The position numbers and the translations under genes are program-made. A stretch of DNA of 51,305 nucleotides, taken from Campylobacterales bacterium (GTDB lineage Bacteria; Campylobacterota; Campylobacteria; Campylobacterales; Sulfurimonadaceae). Under the pieces are notes generated by a model, which was not told where the DNA came from, searched no databases, and saw nothing but the letters and a program-made list of their open reading frames with translations. Positions 25,339-32,786 of the stretch are shown in pieces; the first letter of the stretch is position 1, and each line of letters starts with the position of its first letter. Location of the stretch: positions 1 through 51,305 of the forward strand of contig JACUTT010000012.1 of assembly GCA_014859655.1 (NCBI GenBank), written 5' to 3'.

Positions 25339-26604
25339 ATGTTACAATCCATCTATTCCGGCATCAGCGGTCTGCAATCTTTTCAGACCGGTATCGACGT
25401 TCTGTCAAACAATATCGCCAATGTCAATACCGTCGGTTTCAAAGGCTCGAGCACAGAGTTCTCCAACCTCTTTGAAAAAACAGTTTCCGCCGCCGGCAAT
25501 CCGGTGACCTCGGCACAGACAGGACTTGGCGTTCAGGTTAATGCCATCACTCTGGACATGAAGACCGGTTCTTACTACCAGACCGACAGCAAAACTGACC
25601 TCGCTATTGTCGGAAACGACGGATGGTTTGGACTCAGCGGCCCTAACGATCAGGAGTATTTCACGCGCGCTGGGAACTTCCGTTTTGACCCCTATAGCCC
25701 GGACGGCATCACAACCGACACCCGCCTGGTCAATCCCGAGGGCTTTTTTGTCACCGGTACCCTGGCAAACAACACAAATGGAGGTATCCTTAGCCCCGTC
25801 GTTGGATCTATGGAGCTGGACCCTGCCAATGCCTCTGCCCAGCAGCCGCTCATCTTCCCAAACGCACTGATCTTTCCCGTTCAGCCGACAACGCAGGCAA
25901 ATTTTACCGGCAACATCGGCATCGAGGATCTGCCTCAGGTCATCTCTGCCGTAGCCATCAGTCCCCAAAGCGAGCGCAACAGTCTGCGCCTCGTCTTCAC
26001 CCAGTCCGCCGAACAGCCCCCTAGCGGCATCCGATGGGATGTAACTGCGACGGCCCAGACGGCGGACGGCTCTGTTGTCTATGATACGCAGAGCGGGGTC
26101 GTCGATTTTGACGCCTCCGGCGCCATAGTAAGCTCCACACTTGGCCCCATCGACAACAACGGAGCACCGGTGACCGCCAACTTCGGTACAGGTTTCGGCG
26201 GGCTCATCTCAAACAGTGGCTCCTCGGTCACTTCATCCGCAACTGTTGACGGCACGCTGGCGGGAGAGCTGCTCGGCTACTCTGTCAACAGAAACGGCGA
26301 TATTACTTCAAGCTTTAGCAACGGAAAACAGAGTGTGGTCGGCAAGGTCGCTATCTACCATTTCCAAAACGATCAGGGACTTGAGGCCGTCGGCGGAAAC
26401 AAGTTCCGTGTATCAGACAACAGCGGCAATCCCCTCTTCTACGCACAAAACAACGGGGAGATACTCTCAAGTACGCTTGAGACCTCCAATGTCAAGCTCG
26501 ATACCGCCCTGACCGAGCTCATCATTCTTCAGCGCTCCTATGATGCCGTTTCCAAGACAATCACCACCGGTGACGAGATGCTTAAAAACGCACTTCAGAT
26601 GTAA
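25339..26604 (+). CDS. flgE: FlgE-family flagellar hook protein (shorter copy)
   Basis: Hook-family protein of 421 aa, about the length of enterobacterial FlgE. The N-terminal rod/hook signature SGISGLQSFQTGIDVLSNNI with ANVNTVGFKG is present, and the C-terminal DUF1078-type segment ETSNVKLDTALTELIILQRS forms the coiled core. It follows flgD directly, the usual place for flgE. A second, longer hook protein lies 185 bp downstream. One of the two may form the main hook and the other a junction or alternative hook-basal-body component. Confidence 0.85.
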   Translation: MLQSIYSGISGLQSFQTGIDVLSNNIANVNTVGFKGSSTEFSNLFEKTVSAAGNPVTSAQTGLGVQVNAITLDMKTGSYYQTDSKTDLAIVGNDGWFGLSGPNDQEYFTRAGNFRFDPYSPDGITTDTRLVNPEGFFVTGTLANNTNGGILSPVVGSMELDPANASAQQPLIFPNALIFPVQPTTQANFTGNIGIEDLPQVISAVAISPQSERNSLRLVFTQSAEQPPSGIRWDVTATAQTADGSVVYDTQSGVVDFDASGAIVSSTLGPIDNNGAPVTANFGTGFGGLISNSGSSVTSSATVDGTLAGELLGYSVNRNGDITSSFSNGKQSVVGKVAIYHFQNDQGLEAVGGNKFRVSDNSGNPLFYAQNNGEILSSTLETSNVKLDTALTELIILQRSYDAVSKTITTGDEMLKNALQM

Positions 26605-26610
26605 AATCAT

Positions 26611-26645
26611 ATCTCATAAACGGCACATTTTGTCATTTATGAGAT
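26611..26645 (+). terminator. Hairpin after the first hook gene
   Basis: Perfect 10-bp arms ATCTCATAAA and TTTATGAGAT around a 15-nt loop, 6 nt after the stop codon. No T-run follows directly. Confidence 0.45.
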
Positions 26646-26739
26646 ACTCTCCTTTCACTGTTTTCCATTCTCTTACAGGCCAAGACTCAAAAAACTTATA
26701 TTTTTTTATATCAACTTTCTTAATACTCATAACCTAAAG

Positions 26740-26757
26740 TTGGAACACTCTTTGCTT
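26740..26757 (+). promoter_or_regulatory. Sigma-54 promoter for the second hook gene
   Basis: TTGGAAC and TTTGCTT give GG-N10-GC spacing, the hallmark of RpoN promoters, ending about 33 nt before the ATG. Hook genes of this phylum are known to be RpoN-dependent. Confidence 0.7.
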
Positions 26758-26789
26758 TTTATCATCACCAGTCCAAAAAAGGATATATT

Positions 26790-28616
26790 ATGCTTAAGTC
26801 ACTTTTTTCCGGTGTCGCCGGTCTTCAGTCGCACCAGGTAGCCATGGATGTTGAGTCAAACAACATCGCCAACGTTAACACCATAGGCTTCAAATACTCT
26901 CGTGCCAACTTCTCCGATCTGCTTGCACAGACCAACCAGATCGCTACGGCACCTCAAGGTGCCTTAGGCGGTAAAAATGCCGTGCAGGTCGGCTTGGGTA
27001 CTACGGTTGCATCCGTTACCCGTATCCACACACAAGGCTCCATTCAAAACTCCGACAAAAATACCGACGTCGCTATTCAAGGGGATGGGTTTTTTATTGT
27101 CAGCGGGGACGGAGGGGATACCTACAAATACACCCGTTCGGGCGACTTCAAGTTTGACGCCAACGGAAACTTTGTCGACAACAACGGTTTTATTGCCCAG
27201 GGATGGCTTCGTGACCCTGTTACAAACAAGGTGGATTCAACAGCACCGATTGTAAATGTGGTCATTGATCCCGGTTTGACAACGCCGGCAGAGCCGACTT
27301 CCGTTATTAATCTAAAAGCGAATCTCAATTCGGGTCCGCGCGTCAGCCAGGTTTCAGCGGCGTATGCGATCGATGCGACAGGCGCCTCTACGGCAAATCC
27401 TCCGATCATGGCATTTGATGACTTTGGGGTTATGTTCAATGGAGCGGGTGAGGCATTCAGCCTTACTTCTGCCACTACCGCTGTTGCTAACAGTGGACAG
27501 GGTATTCGACTGATTATCGACAACGGTACTCCAGAAGTTTTTGATTTCCGCTATACTGATTTGGCTGTCGGTAGCCCTAACGTGGGAGCAGATGGCAATA
27601 ATAGATATTTCAATACCACACAGGACTTTTGGAATGAACTTAATGCGGTACTTCCTGTAGGTGCTACCGTAGAACTGGACGATCAGGGAAGATATAAAAT
27701 CACCAATCCTGTAGGCAACCCGTCCTTTGTCATTGATGTTGCAGACCTTGGCTCTGCAACGGGAACACCGGATACGACACTAGAAAATCCCCGTTTTTTT
27801 CAAACCTTTACCACTCTCTCCGCTAACTACTCGCCAACGGCCACACTGCCCGCCACGCGTTTGTCTCAAGAGATCAATGCAGCGGTGCACGCTTCGAGTA
27901 TTGATGTTTTCGACTCGCTGGGAAGCAAGCATACCATCAAGATAGACTTCAGAAAAACAGGTCAATCCCAAGCAAGCGGCTCTAGCTGGGCCTTCAGCGT
28001 TACCGCACCAAGTTATGCCAATCTTATTGGCGCTATAGCTCCTGCGGTAAATATTCTAGGTGGAGGCGTTATTGAGTTTGCCAGTGATGGATCGCTTTTA
28101 AGCCGAAATCCGGGGCAGATAGAGTTTACCGCCAACAACGGTTCAGCCTCTCCGCAACAGATCGACCTCGGCTTTGGCCGTCCCGGCGCATTTGACGGAT
28201 TGACCTCTTTTGACAGTCCCTCGACTACCTCCGGTATCTCTCAGGATGGTTTTACCGGCGGAGACCTCCTTGGTATCCGCATTGATCAAAGCGGCACACT
28301 GGTCGGCTCATTCTCAAACGGCCGCTCCTTTGGACTGGCACAGATAGGAATGGCAAAATTTGTCAATAATGAGGGTCTTGCTGCGGATGGGGGAAATGTA
28401 TATCTTCAGTCTGCCAACTCCGGTGATCCCATCATTGGAACGGCGGCATCGGGCGGACGCGGGTTTATACAGTCGGCGGCGCTTGAGGCCTCAAACGTCG
28501 ATCTCTCCCGCTCGCTGACGCAGCTGATCATCATCCAGCGTGGCTATCAGGCCAACGGAAAGACGATTACCACCTCAGACACCCTTCTTGAGACCCTTAT
28601 CGGCTTGAAACGTTAA
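26790..28616 (+). CDS. flgE: Flagellar hook protein FlgE (longer copy)
   Basis: Hook protein of 608 aa. The N-terminus SGVAGLQSHQVAMDVESNNI, ANVNTIGFK and the C-terminus ALEASNVDLSRSLTQLIIIQ with YQANGKTITTSDTLLETLIG are standard for FlgE. The central region of several hundred residues holds extra Thr-, Ser-, Ala- and Asn-rich surface domains, as in the large hook proteins of Campylobacter and Helicobacter. It has its own RpoN-type promoter and an AAAGGA ribosome site, and ends at a strong terminator. By promoter type and size this is the better candidate for the main hook subunit. Confidence 0.92.
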   Translation: MLKSLFSGVAGLQSHQVAMDVESNNIANVNTIGFKYSRANFSDLLAQTNQIATAPQGALGGKNAVQVGLGTTVASVTRIHTQGSIQNSDKNTDVAIQGDGFFIVSGDGGDTYKYTRSGDFKFDANGNFVDNNGFIAQGWLRDPVTNKVDSTAPIVNVVIDPGLTTPAEPTSVINLKANLNSGPRVSQVSAAYAIDATGASTANPPIMAFDDFGVMFNGAGEAFSLTSATTAVANSGQGIRLIIDNGTPEVFDFRYTDLAVGSPNVGADGNNRYFNTTQDFWNELNAVLPVGATVELDDQGRYKITNPVGNPSFVIDVADLGSATGTPDTTLENPRFFQTFTTLSANYSPTATLPATRLSQEINAAVHASSIDVFDSLGSKHTIKIDFRKTGQSQASGSSWAFSVTAPSYANLIGAIAPAVNILGGGVIEFASDGSLLSRNPGQIEFTANNGSASPQQIDLGFGRPGAFDGLTSFDSPSTTSGISQDGFTGGDLLGIRIDQSGTLVGSFSNGRSFGLAQIGMAKFVNNEGLAADGGNVYLQSANSGDPIIGTAASGGRGFIQSAALEASNVDLSRSLTQLIIIQRGYQANGKTITTSDTLLETLIGLKR

Positions 28617-28623
28617 GCCTGAG

Positions 28624-28655
28624 GCGTAAACGCTGAGCCGTTTGCGCTTTTTTTT
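28624..28655 (+). terminator. Rho-independent terminator behind flgE
   Basis: Arms GCGTAAACG (28624-28632) and CGTTTGCGC (28639-28647) give a 9-bp stem with one wobble and a 6-nt loop, followed by eight T. The convergent dgt gene ends right after it. Confidence 0.85.
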
Positions 28656-29753
28656 CTAAATCTTCCCGAAAATCTCATTATAAAGCCCCATCGCGGCACG
28701 GTCTGAAAGGCTGGCGATATAGTCCGCGATTACACGGTGCTTTGAGCGCAGTTCCAGCTGCAGAGCGTAATACTTCGGAAGCATCTTCGGCTCCTCCATT
28801 AGCGCCTCAAATAATCCCTCTACCGCCTTCTTGCCCGCATACATCTTGCGCACGATCTCTTTGTGCTGGTAGAGCTCTTTAAAAAGGATCTTCTTTAGCT
28901 TTTTGATCTTAGTCTCGAGTATCTCATCGAAACCGATCGGAATGGGAGAAGAACTCGGGAGCGTCGCGCTGAGAATACTGGAGCTGTCGACCCGCTCTCG
29001 TGAGTAGTCCAGAAGCGAGTAGACCAGATGGTTGATGAAGTGCGAGGAGAAGCGGTAGCGAAACATCTCGTCCTCATCCTCCAAGATCCCCTCCGCGTAG
29101 ACCTTTTCCAAAACTTCCTGCACCAGCTCGCTCTGCCTCAGGGTATCGAAACTGATTAGCCCCGAGTTGATACCGTCATCAATGTCATGGCTCATATAGG
29201 CAATCTCGTCGGCTCTATCCACGACCATCGCTTCTATGGAGGGGTGGGTGTCAAGCACAAAAATCTTGTCGATCTCTTTGGGCAGAAAAGATTTTTTGTA
29301 AGGATAGGAGTGTTTTAAGATCCCTTCCAGGGTGGCAAAAGTGAGGTTGAGTCCGTTAAACCCCTTGTAGCGTTTTTCCAGAGCGGTCAAGACCCGATAG
29401 GATTGAAAGTTGTGCTCAAAGCCGTTGCTAAAGCCTTTTTTTTTGAGCTGATGGTCCAGACCGTCGCCGCCCACGTGGCCAAAAGGAGTATGCCCAAGAT
29501 CGTGCGCAAGGGCGATCGCTTCTGCCAGGGACTCGTCCAGGCCGAGGTGAGAGGAGATGGAACGGGCTATCTGGGAGACCTCGATAGAGTGGGTGAGGCG
29601 TGTTCTAAAGAAGTCCCCCTCCTGATTTAAAAAGACCTGCGTCTTGTACTCCAGCTTTCTAAAACTTCCCGAATGGATAATGCGGTCACGGTCCCTCGCA
29701 TAGGGCGATCTAAAGTCATCCGATATTTCAAAAAAACGTTCATATGCCTGCAT
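28656..29753 (-). CDS. dgt: Deoxyguanosinetriphosphate triphosphohydrolase-like protein
   Basis: HD-domain dNTPase of 365 aa that splits dGTP (and possibly other dNTPs) to nucleoside and triphosphate. The metal site is visible as RLTHSIEVSQ (first His), ALAHDLGHTPFGHVGGDGL (HD pair) and DRADEIAYMSHDIDD (distal Asp). Family members of this length often form hexamers with allosteric dNTP sites. It can limit the dNTP pool and can affect phage replication. The gene is convergent with flgE and separated from the lipoprotein genes by 48 bp. Confidence 0.94.
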   Translation of the reverse strand: MQAYERFFEISDDFRSPYARDRDRIIHSGSFRKLEYKTQVFLNQEGDFFRTRLTHSIEVSQIARSISSHLGLDESLAEAIALAHDLGHTPFGHVGGDGLDHQLKKKGFSNGFEHNFQSYRVLTALEKRYKGFNGLNLTFATLEGILKHSYPYKKSFLPKEIDKIFVLDTHPSIEAMVVDRADEIAYMSHDIDDGINSGLISFDTLRQSELVQEVLEKVYAEGILEDEDEMFRYRFSSHFINHLVYSLLDYSRERVDSSSILSATLPSSSPIPIGFDEILETKIKKLKKILFKELYQHKEIVRKMYAGKKAVEGLFEALMEEPKMLPKYYALQLELRSKHRVIADYIASLSDRAAMGLYNEIFGKI

Positions 29754-29801
29754 TGGGGTTCCTTGTGATTAGTAGGGGGTTTGAGAGAGCTTCAGGCCCT
29801 T

Positions 29802-30023
29802 TTATCGGCGCAGCTCAAGCTTTTCTTCTTCGCTGCACCCGGAGCACTCTGTCTCCTCTTCTTTTGACGGTATGCTCGCCTTTTGTGCCTCCTCGTCAGA
29901 ATAAGGCCGGCATTCAGAAGGAACACTTTGTCCTGGCTGGAGCGAGTCGCACATCGTGCCGGTGATCTTAAAACCTGAGCATCCCATCAACAAAAGAAGA
30001 GGAATCGAAAATAAATACTTCAT
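29802..30023 (-). CDS. Small Cys-rich lipoprotein A
   Basis: Protein of 73 aa with a lipoprotein signal (LLLLMGC, Cys at residue 15). The mature peptide is acidic and carries Cys in TGTMC, ECRPY and ECSGC. It aligns along its length with the preceding gene product (30020-30256): ITGTMC versus INGLIC, CRPY versus CRYY, KAS versus EAS, ECSGC versus ECKAC. The two genes overlap by 4 nt. This looks like a tandem duplication. I recognise no family; the CxxC could bind metal or form a disulfide. Confidence 0.7.
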   Translation of the reverse strand: MKYLFSIPLLLLMGCSGFKITGTMCDSLQPGQSVPSECRPYSDEEAQKASIPSKEEETECSGCSEEEKLELRR

Positions 30024-30256
30024 TCTTCTAGCTTGTAACCTCTGTCTTCAAGGCAGGCTTTGCATTCAGGCTCTATCGGGGATAGTGAGGCCTCGCCTGC
30101 CTTCTTTTGGTCATAATAGCGGCACTGCGTCAGATCTTTTTGGACCTGATGCGTTGAGTAGCCCTCGGGACAGATAAGCCCGTTTATCATTACACTCTTT
30201 GTACTGCAGGCACTAAAAAACAGAAGTGTAAAAATTAAAAATAAAACTCTTTTCAT
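30020..30256 (-). CDS. Small Cys-rich lipoprotein B
   Basis: Protein of 78 aa with a lipoprotein signal (LLFFSAC, Cys at residue 17). The mature part shows INGLICPEGY, QCRYYDQ and PECKAC. It is a paralogue of the next gene downstream (29802-30023), sharing the spacing of the three later cysteine positions. Its start overlaps the thyX stop by 4 nt and its stop overlaps lipoprotein A by 4 nt. All three are therefore very probably cotranslated from one mRNA. Function unknown. Confidence 0.72.
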   Translation of the reverse strand: MKRVLFLIFTLLFFSACSTKSVMINGLICPEGYSTHQVQKDLTQCRYYDQKKAGEASLSPIEPECKACLEDRGYKLEE

Positions 30257-31605
30257 ATCTTCCTCTCGTACTCTTTTATATCAAGCTTCCAGACTTTTAC
30301 GCCGCAGAAATGATCCCCTTCGGGACAGATGGGATGGATGTTCATCTGGGCACGTACGGTGCACGGCGGCAGGAACTTCTCAGCGCCCTTGACCTTCATC
30401 TCTCGTAGCTGGCGCGCCTGTTCATACACCATATCATAAATCTCCTGTTGCGCGTTATAGCACAGACGCATCTGCGCCTTGTGATGGAAGGAGGTGAAGT
30501 CGTTTCGCTCGACAAACTCGATCTCATGGGCATTGCTCAAGGCATAGGCCGCCTCTGCGAAACCGATCTTCTCGCGCTGGGCTTCAAAAAAATCATACGA
30601 TGCCTCGATAGAGGCCCTGTATATCTTCAGGGCCTCTTCGTTGGCCGCAATGATAGGCGGCGTGTAGTAGGAGCGGCTATAGTAGGACTCAAGTGCGGGG
30701 CGTACACCGGGGGATTTTCTGTGGCGCTGGTTCTGGGCATCGGCGGAGAGGGAAAACTTGACATAGGTGGAAAAACCGCCCATCACTCCTTCGTCCGGAA
30801 GCATTTGCGAAAAACGCAGGACATCGGCGTAGTTGTTGTTCACCTCGAAATCGGCATCACCGATCACATCATAGATCTTTACCTGCTCGTCTGTAATCTT
30901 CAGTCTACTCTTAAGTGCCTGCAGATCAAACTCAGGGAAGCTCGGCTGAGAATTTTGCGCATGTTCGACCAGGGGGCGCAGATCTTCGTCGAGTTCGATC
31001 AGCTTTTTGGAAATGATCTTTGCAAAGTCCATCGCCTCATCACGTGACTCAGGCATCACCTTCGCCACGGCAATATAGCGAAGCAGGGTGATGATGTTTA
31101 CCGTGTGGTAGAGGTAGGCGCTTATGCCGCCGGGAAGGACGTAGCGCGCCATCTCCTGCGCTTTTTTACCCGTGTCCTTGCGTCTGAACTTCGGGACAAC
31201 TGCGTCGACATCCTCAATGAGAAGCTCGCTGAGTCTCTCATAGTCTTTGAAGCGCTCCTGGTAGTAGCTCTTCCATTCGCTCATTTGTGCCTGCTGCGGG
31301 AAGACAAAGCTGTCACTTTTCATCCTGGCATAGCGCTGTGAGACCTGTTCGGAGTTGTAGAAGGGGTGGCCGTGGAGCATGCGCCAGATCAGATGGCGGC
31401 TGATACCCGAGATCATCATCGTGATATGGGTATGCTGGAGGGTGGTGTGGTGGCCGCCTTTGAATATCCCCTGCAAGAGATCTTTTTTGCGTGCCCAAGC
31501 GGTAGATTTTTCGGGCGGCACTATCCCGTTTGGAAAATAACAGGTACGTGCAGCTGATACCGCCACGTCTGATGGCGTTTCAACCGAAAGAAATTCTACT
31601 TGCAT
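30253..31605 (-). CDS. thyX: Flavin-dependent thymidylate synthase, double-length form
   Basis: ThyX makes dTMP from dUMP with methylene-tetrahydrofolate and FAD. This protein has 450 aa, about twice the classic ThyX. The first half carries NSEQVSQRYARM, matching the ExxSxRY part of the ThyX motif, but has no clean RHR. The second half carries QNQRHRKSPGVRP, which supplies an RHR. The two halves look like diverged ThyX domains in one chain. No thyA was seen. Two small lipoprotein genes overlap its 3' end. Confidence 0.88.
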   Translation of the reverse strand: MQVEFLSVETPSDVAVSAARTCYFPNGIVPPEKSTAWARKKDLLQGIFKGGHHTTLQHTHITMMISGISRHLIWRMLHGHPFYNSEQVSQRYARMKSDSFVFPQQAQMSEWKSYYQERFKDYERLSELLIEDVDAVVPKFRRKDTGKKAQEMARYVLPGGISAYLYHTVNIITLLRYIAVAKVMPESRDEAMDFAKIISKKLIELDEDLRPLVEHAQNSQPSFPEFDLQALKSRLKITDEQVKIYDVIGDADFEVNNNYADVLRFSQMLPDEGVMGGFSTYVKFSLSADAQNQRHRKSPGVRPALESYYSRSYYTPPIIAANEEALKIYRASIEASYDFFEAQREKIGFAEAAYALSNAHEIEFVERNDFTSFHHKAQMRLCYNAQQEIYDMVYEQARQLREMKVKGAEKFLPPCTVRAQMNIHPICPEGDHFCGVKVWKLDIKEYERKI

Positions 31606-31667
31606 AAATATCCCCGCTAAATAAGTAGAGGCATTGTATCCAATCTAAAGTTCTAAAATTATTTTTT

Positions 31668-32018
31668 CTATGCAAATAAATTTTCCACGGCGCTTCTGCT
31701 GTCAAGCCCTTGTGCGATTTTTGAAATGTATTGAATATACATCTTTGCACACTCTCTTGCAATCAGTTCGATGTCATCGAGCACGCGCAGATGGGGCTCT
31801 ATCAGGGTACAAAAAAGAGCCGACTCCTCGTCAAGAAATCAGATAAGCTCTGTCGTTTGTGCGACGGCAAATTCATAATGGACAAAAGATTCAAATAAAG
31901 CATTTAAGGCGATGATATGGTCTGCCGGCTTCGCGCTGCCCGCTGAAGGATCTGAATTTTTAAAATAAAGATAATTATCTTCCGCCGATCGCAGGGCCAA
32001 GCTGATCTTCTCTTCCAT
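31668..32018 (-). pseudogene. Small gene interrupted by an in-frame TGA
   Basis: From the ATG at 32018 (AAGGAG 7 nt upstream) 59 codons run to a TGA at 31839-31841. The same frame then continues for 56 codons (FLDEESALFCTLIEPHLRVL and on to SAVENLFA) before a TAG at 31668-31670. The joined product would be 116 aa, helical and acidic, of unknown family. The strong ribosome site and coding-like sequence on both sides of the TGA argue for one gene with a nonsense change (for example Trp TGG to TGA). Selenocysteine or a base error are less likely options. The N-terminal 59 aa may still be made. Confidence 0.6.
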
Positions 32019-32071
32019 AATCCACTCCTTAAAAAATACTATCTTAAATAAGTAAATCAATAGCATCTTAA

Positions 32072-32089
32072 TAAAGGGCACCTCTAAAA
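32072..32089. repeat. Solitary end of the GGGCACCTCTAAAA repeat
   Basis: TAAAGGGCACCTCTAAAA is identical over 18 bp to an end of the hairpin at 7621-7683. It lies between ruvC and the interrupted gene. No second arm is seen within the intergenic space. Confidence 0.5.
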
Positions 32090-32117
32090 TGTTGATTTTA
32101 TAAAATCAGACTGTTCT

Positions 32118-32615
32118 TTAAAGCGCCTGTTTTACTTTCCCTCTCTCCAGTCTGACTCTTTGCGCGTGCGTTATGGCAACGGCTATAGCATCAGTAATAT
32201 CGAGAGGTTTTATCTCTTTTTTGATCCCTAAAAGCCGCTGAACCATAAAGGCCACCTGCTCTTTTTGCGCCTTTCCTTTTCCTGTGACGGCTTTTTTCAC
32301 CTGCAGGGCGGTGTATTCGCTGAACTGACCGAACTCCTGAAGTATCTTGAGCATCATCGCACCGCGAAACTGCGCGAGTTTTATCGTCGTTTTGGGGTTA
32401 TGGGCATAAAAGATCTCTTCCATTGCCACCTCGTCGATCTGGTGAGCCTTGAAGATCTGGTCAAAACCCTCAACCATCTGCGGGATCTGGAACTGCAGCT
32501 CCTCGGGTTTCATCTTTATCAGACCCGCTTCGATGAGTTTCATACTCTGTCCCTCCAGAGAAATAATTGCATATCCGAGGTTACGCGTTCCCGGATCAAT
32601 ACCTAAAATATTCAC
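32118..32615 (-). CDS. ruvC: Crossover junction endodeoxyribonuclease RuvC
   Basis: Holliday-junction resolvase of 165 aa acting with RuvAB in recombination repair. The RNase H-like acidic residues are visible: Asp in [14 protein letters not shown] near residue 7, Glu in [13 protein letters not shown] near 66, and the C-terminal Asp in [15 protein letters not shown]. Divergence from dnaA across the origin region is a conserved trait of Campylobacterota. Confidence 0.96.
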   Translation of the reverse strand: MNILGIDPGTRNLGYAIISLEGQSMKLIEAGLIKMKPEELQFQIPQMVEGFDQIFKAHQIDEVAMEEIFYAHNPKTTIKLAQFRGAMMLKILQEFGQFSEYTALQVKKAVTGKGKAQKEQVAFMVQRLLGIKKEIKPLDITDAIAVAITHAQRVRLERGKVKQAL

Positions 32616-32644
32616 ACTCTTCCTTTTAGCCTGCCGACGGGAGT

Positions 32645-32765
32645 TTATTCACATTTTTTGCCATTTTATTCACATCTGTGAAAAACTCTCTATTCACATC
32701 CAGGGATTCGCTATTTTAGCAAATTATACAGATTTTTTAGATATTATTCACAAAAGTTATTCACA
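32645..32765. other. oriC: oriC1: DnaA-box array between ruvC and dnaA
   Basis: Four exact TTATTCACA boxes are at 32645-32653, 32666-32674, 32744-32752 and 32757-32765. There is a one-mismatch CTATTCACA at 32690-32698 and a reverse one-mismatch TGTGAAAAA at 32677-32685. The forward boxes share one orientation and several are about two helical turns apart. This is the upstream half of a bipartite origin. Confidence 0.9.
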
Positions 32766-32786
32766 TGCGGAAAAAAGGTCTTTTTT

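Noticed and set aside
31040-31060. CACGTG-containing site in thyX as a third parS
   Set aside because: Only the central CACGTG matches; the flanks do not fit TGTTTCACGTGAAACA.
31839-32081. 80-codon version of the interrupted gene starting at 32081
   Set aside because: The first 21 residues lie upstream of a strong AAGGAG plus ATG at 32018, which is the better start.
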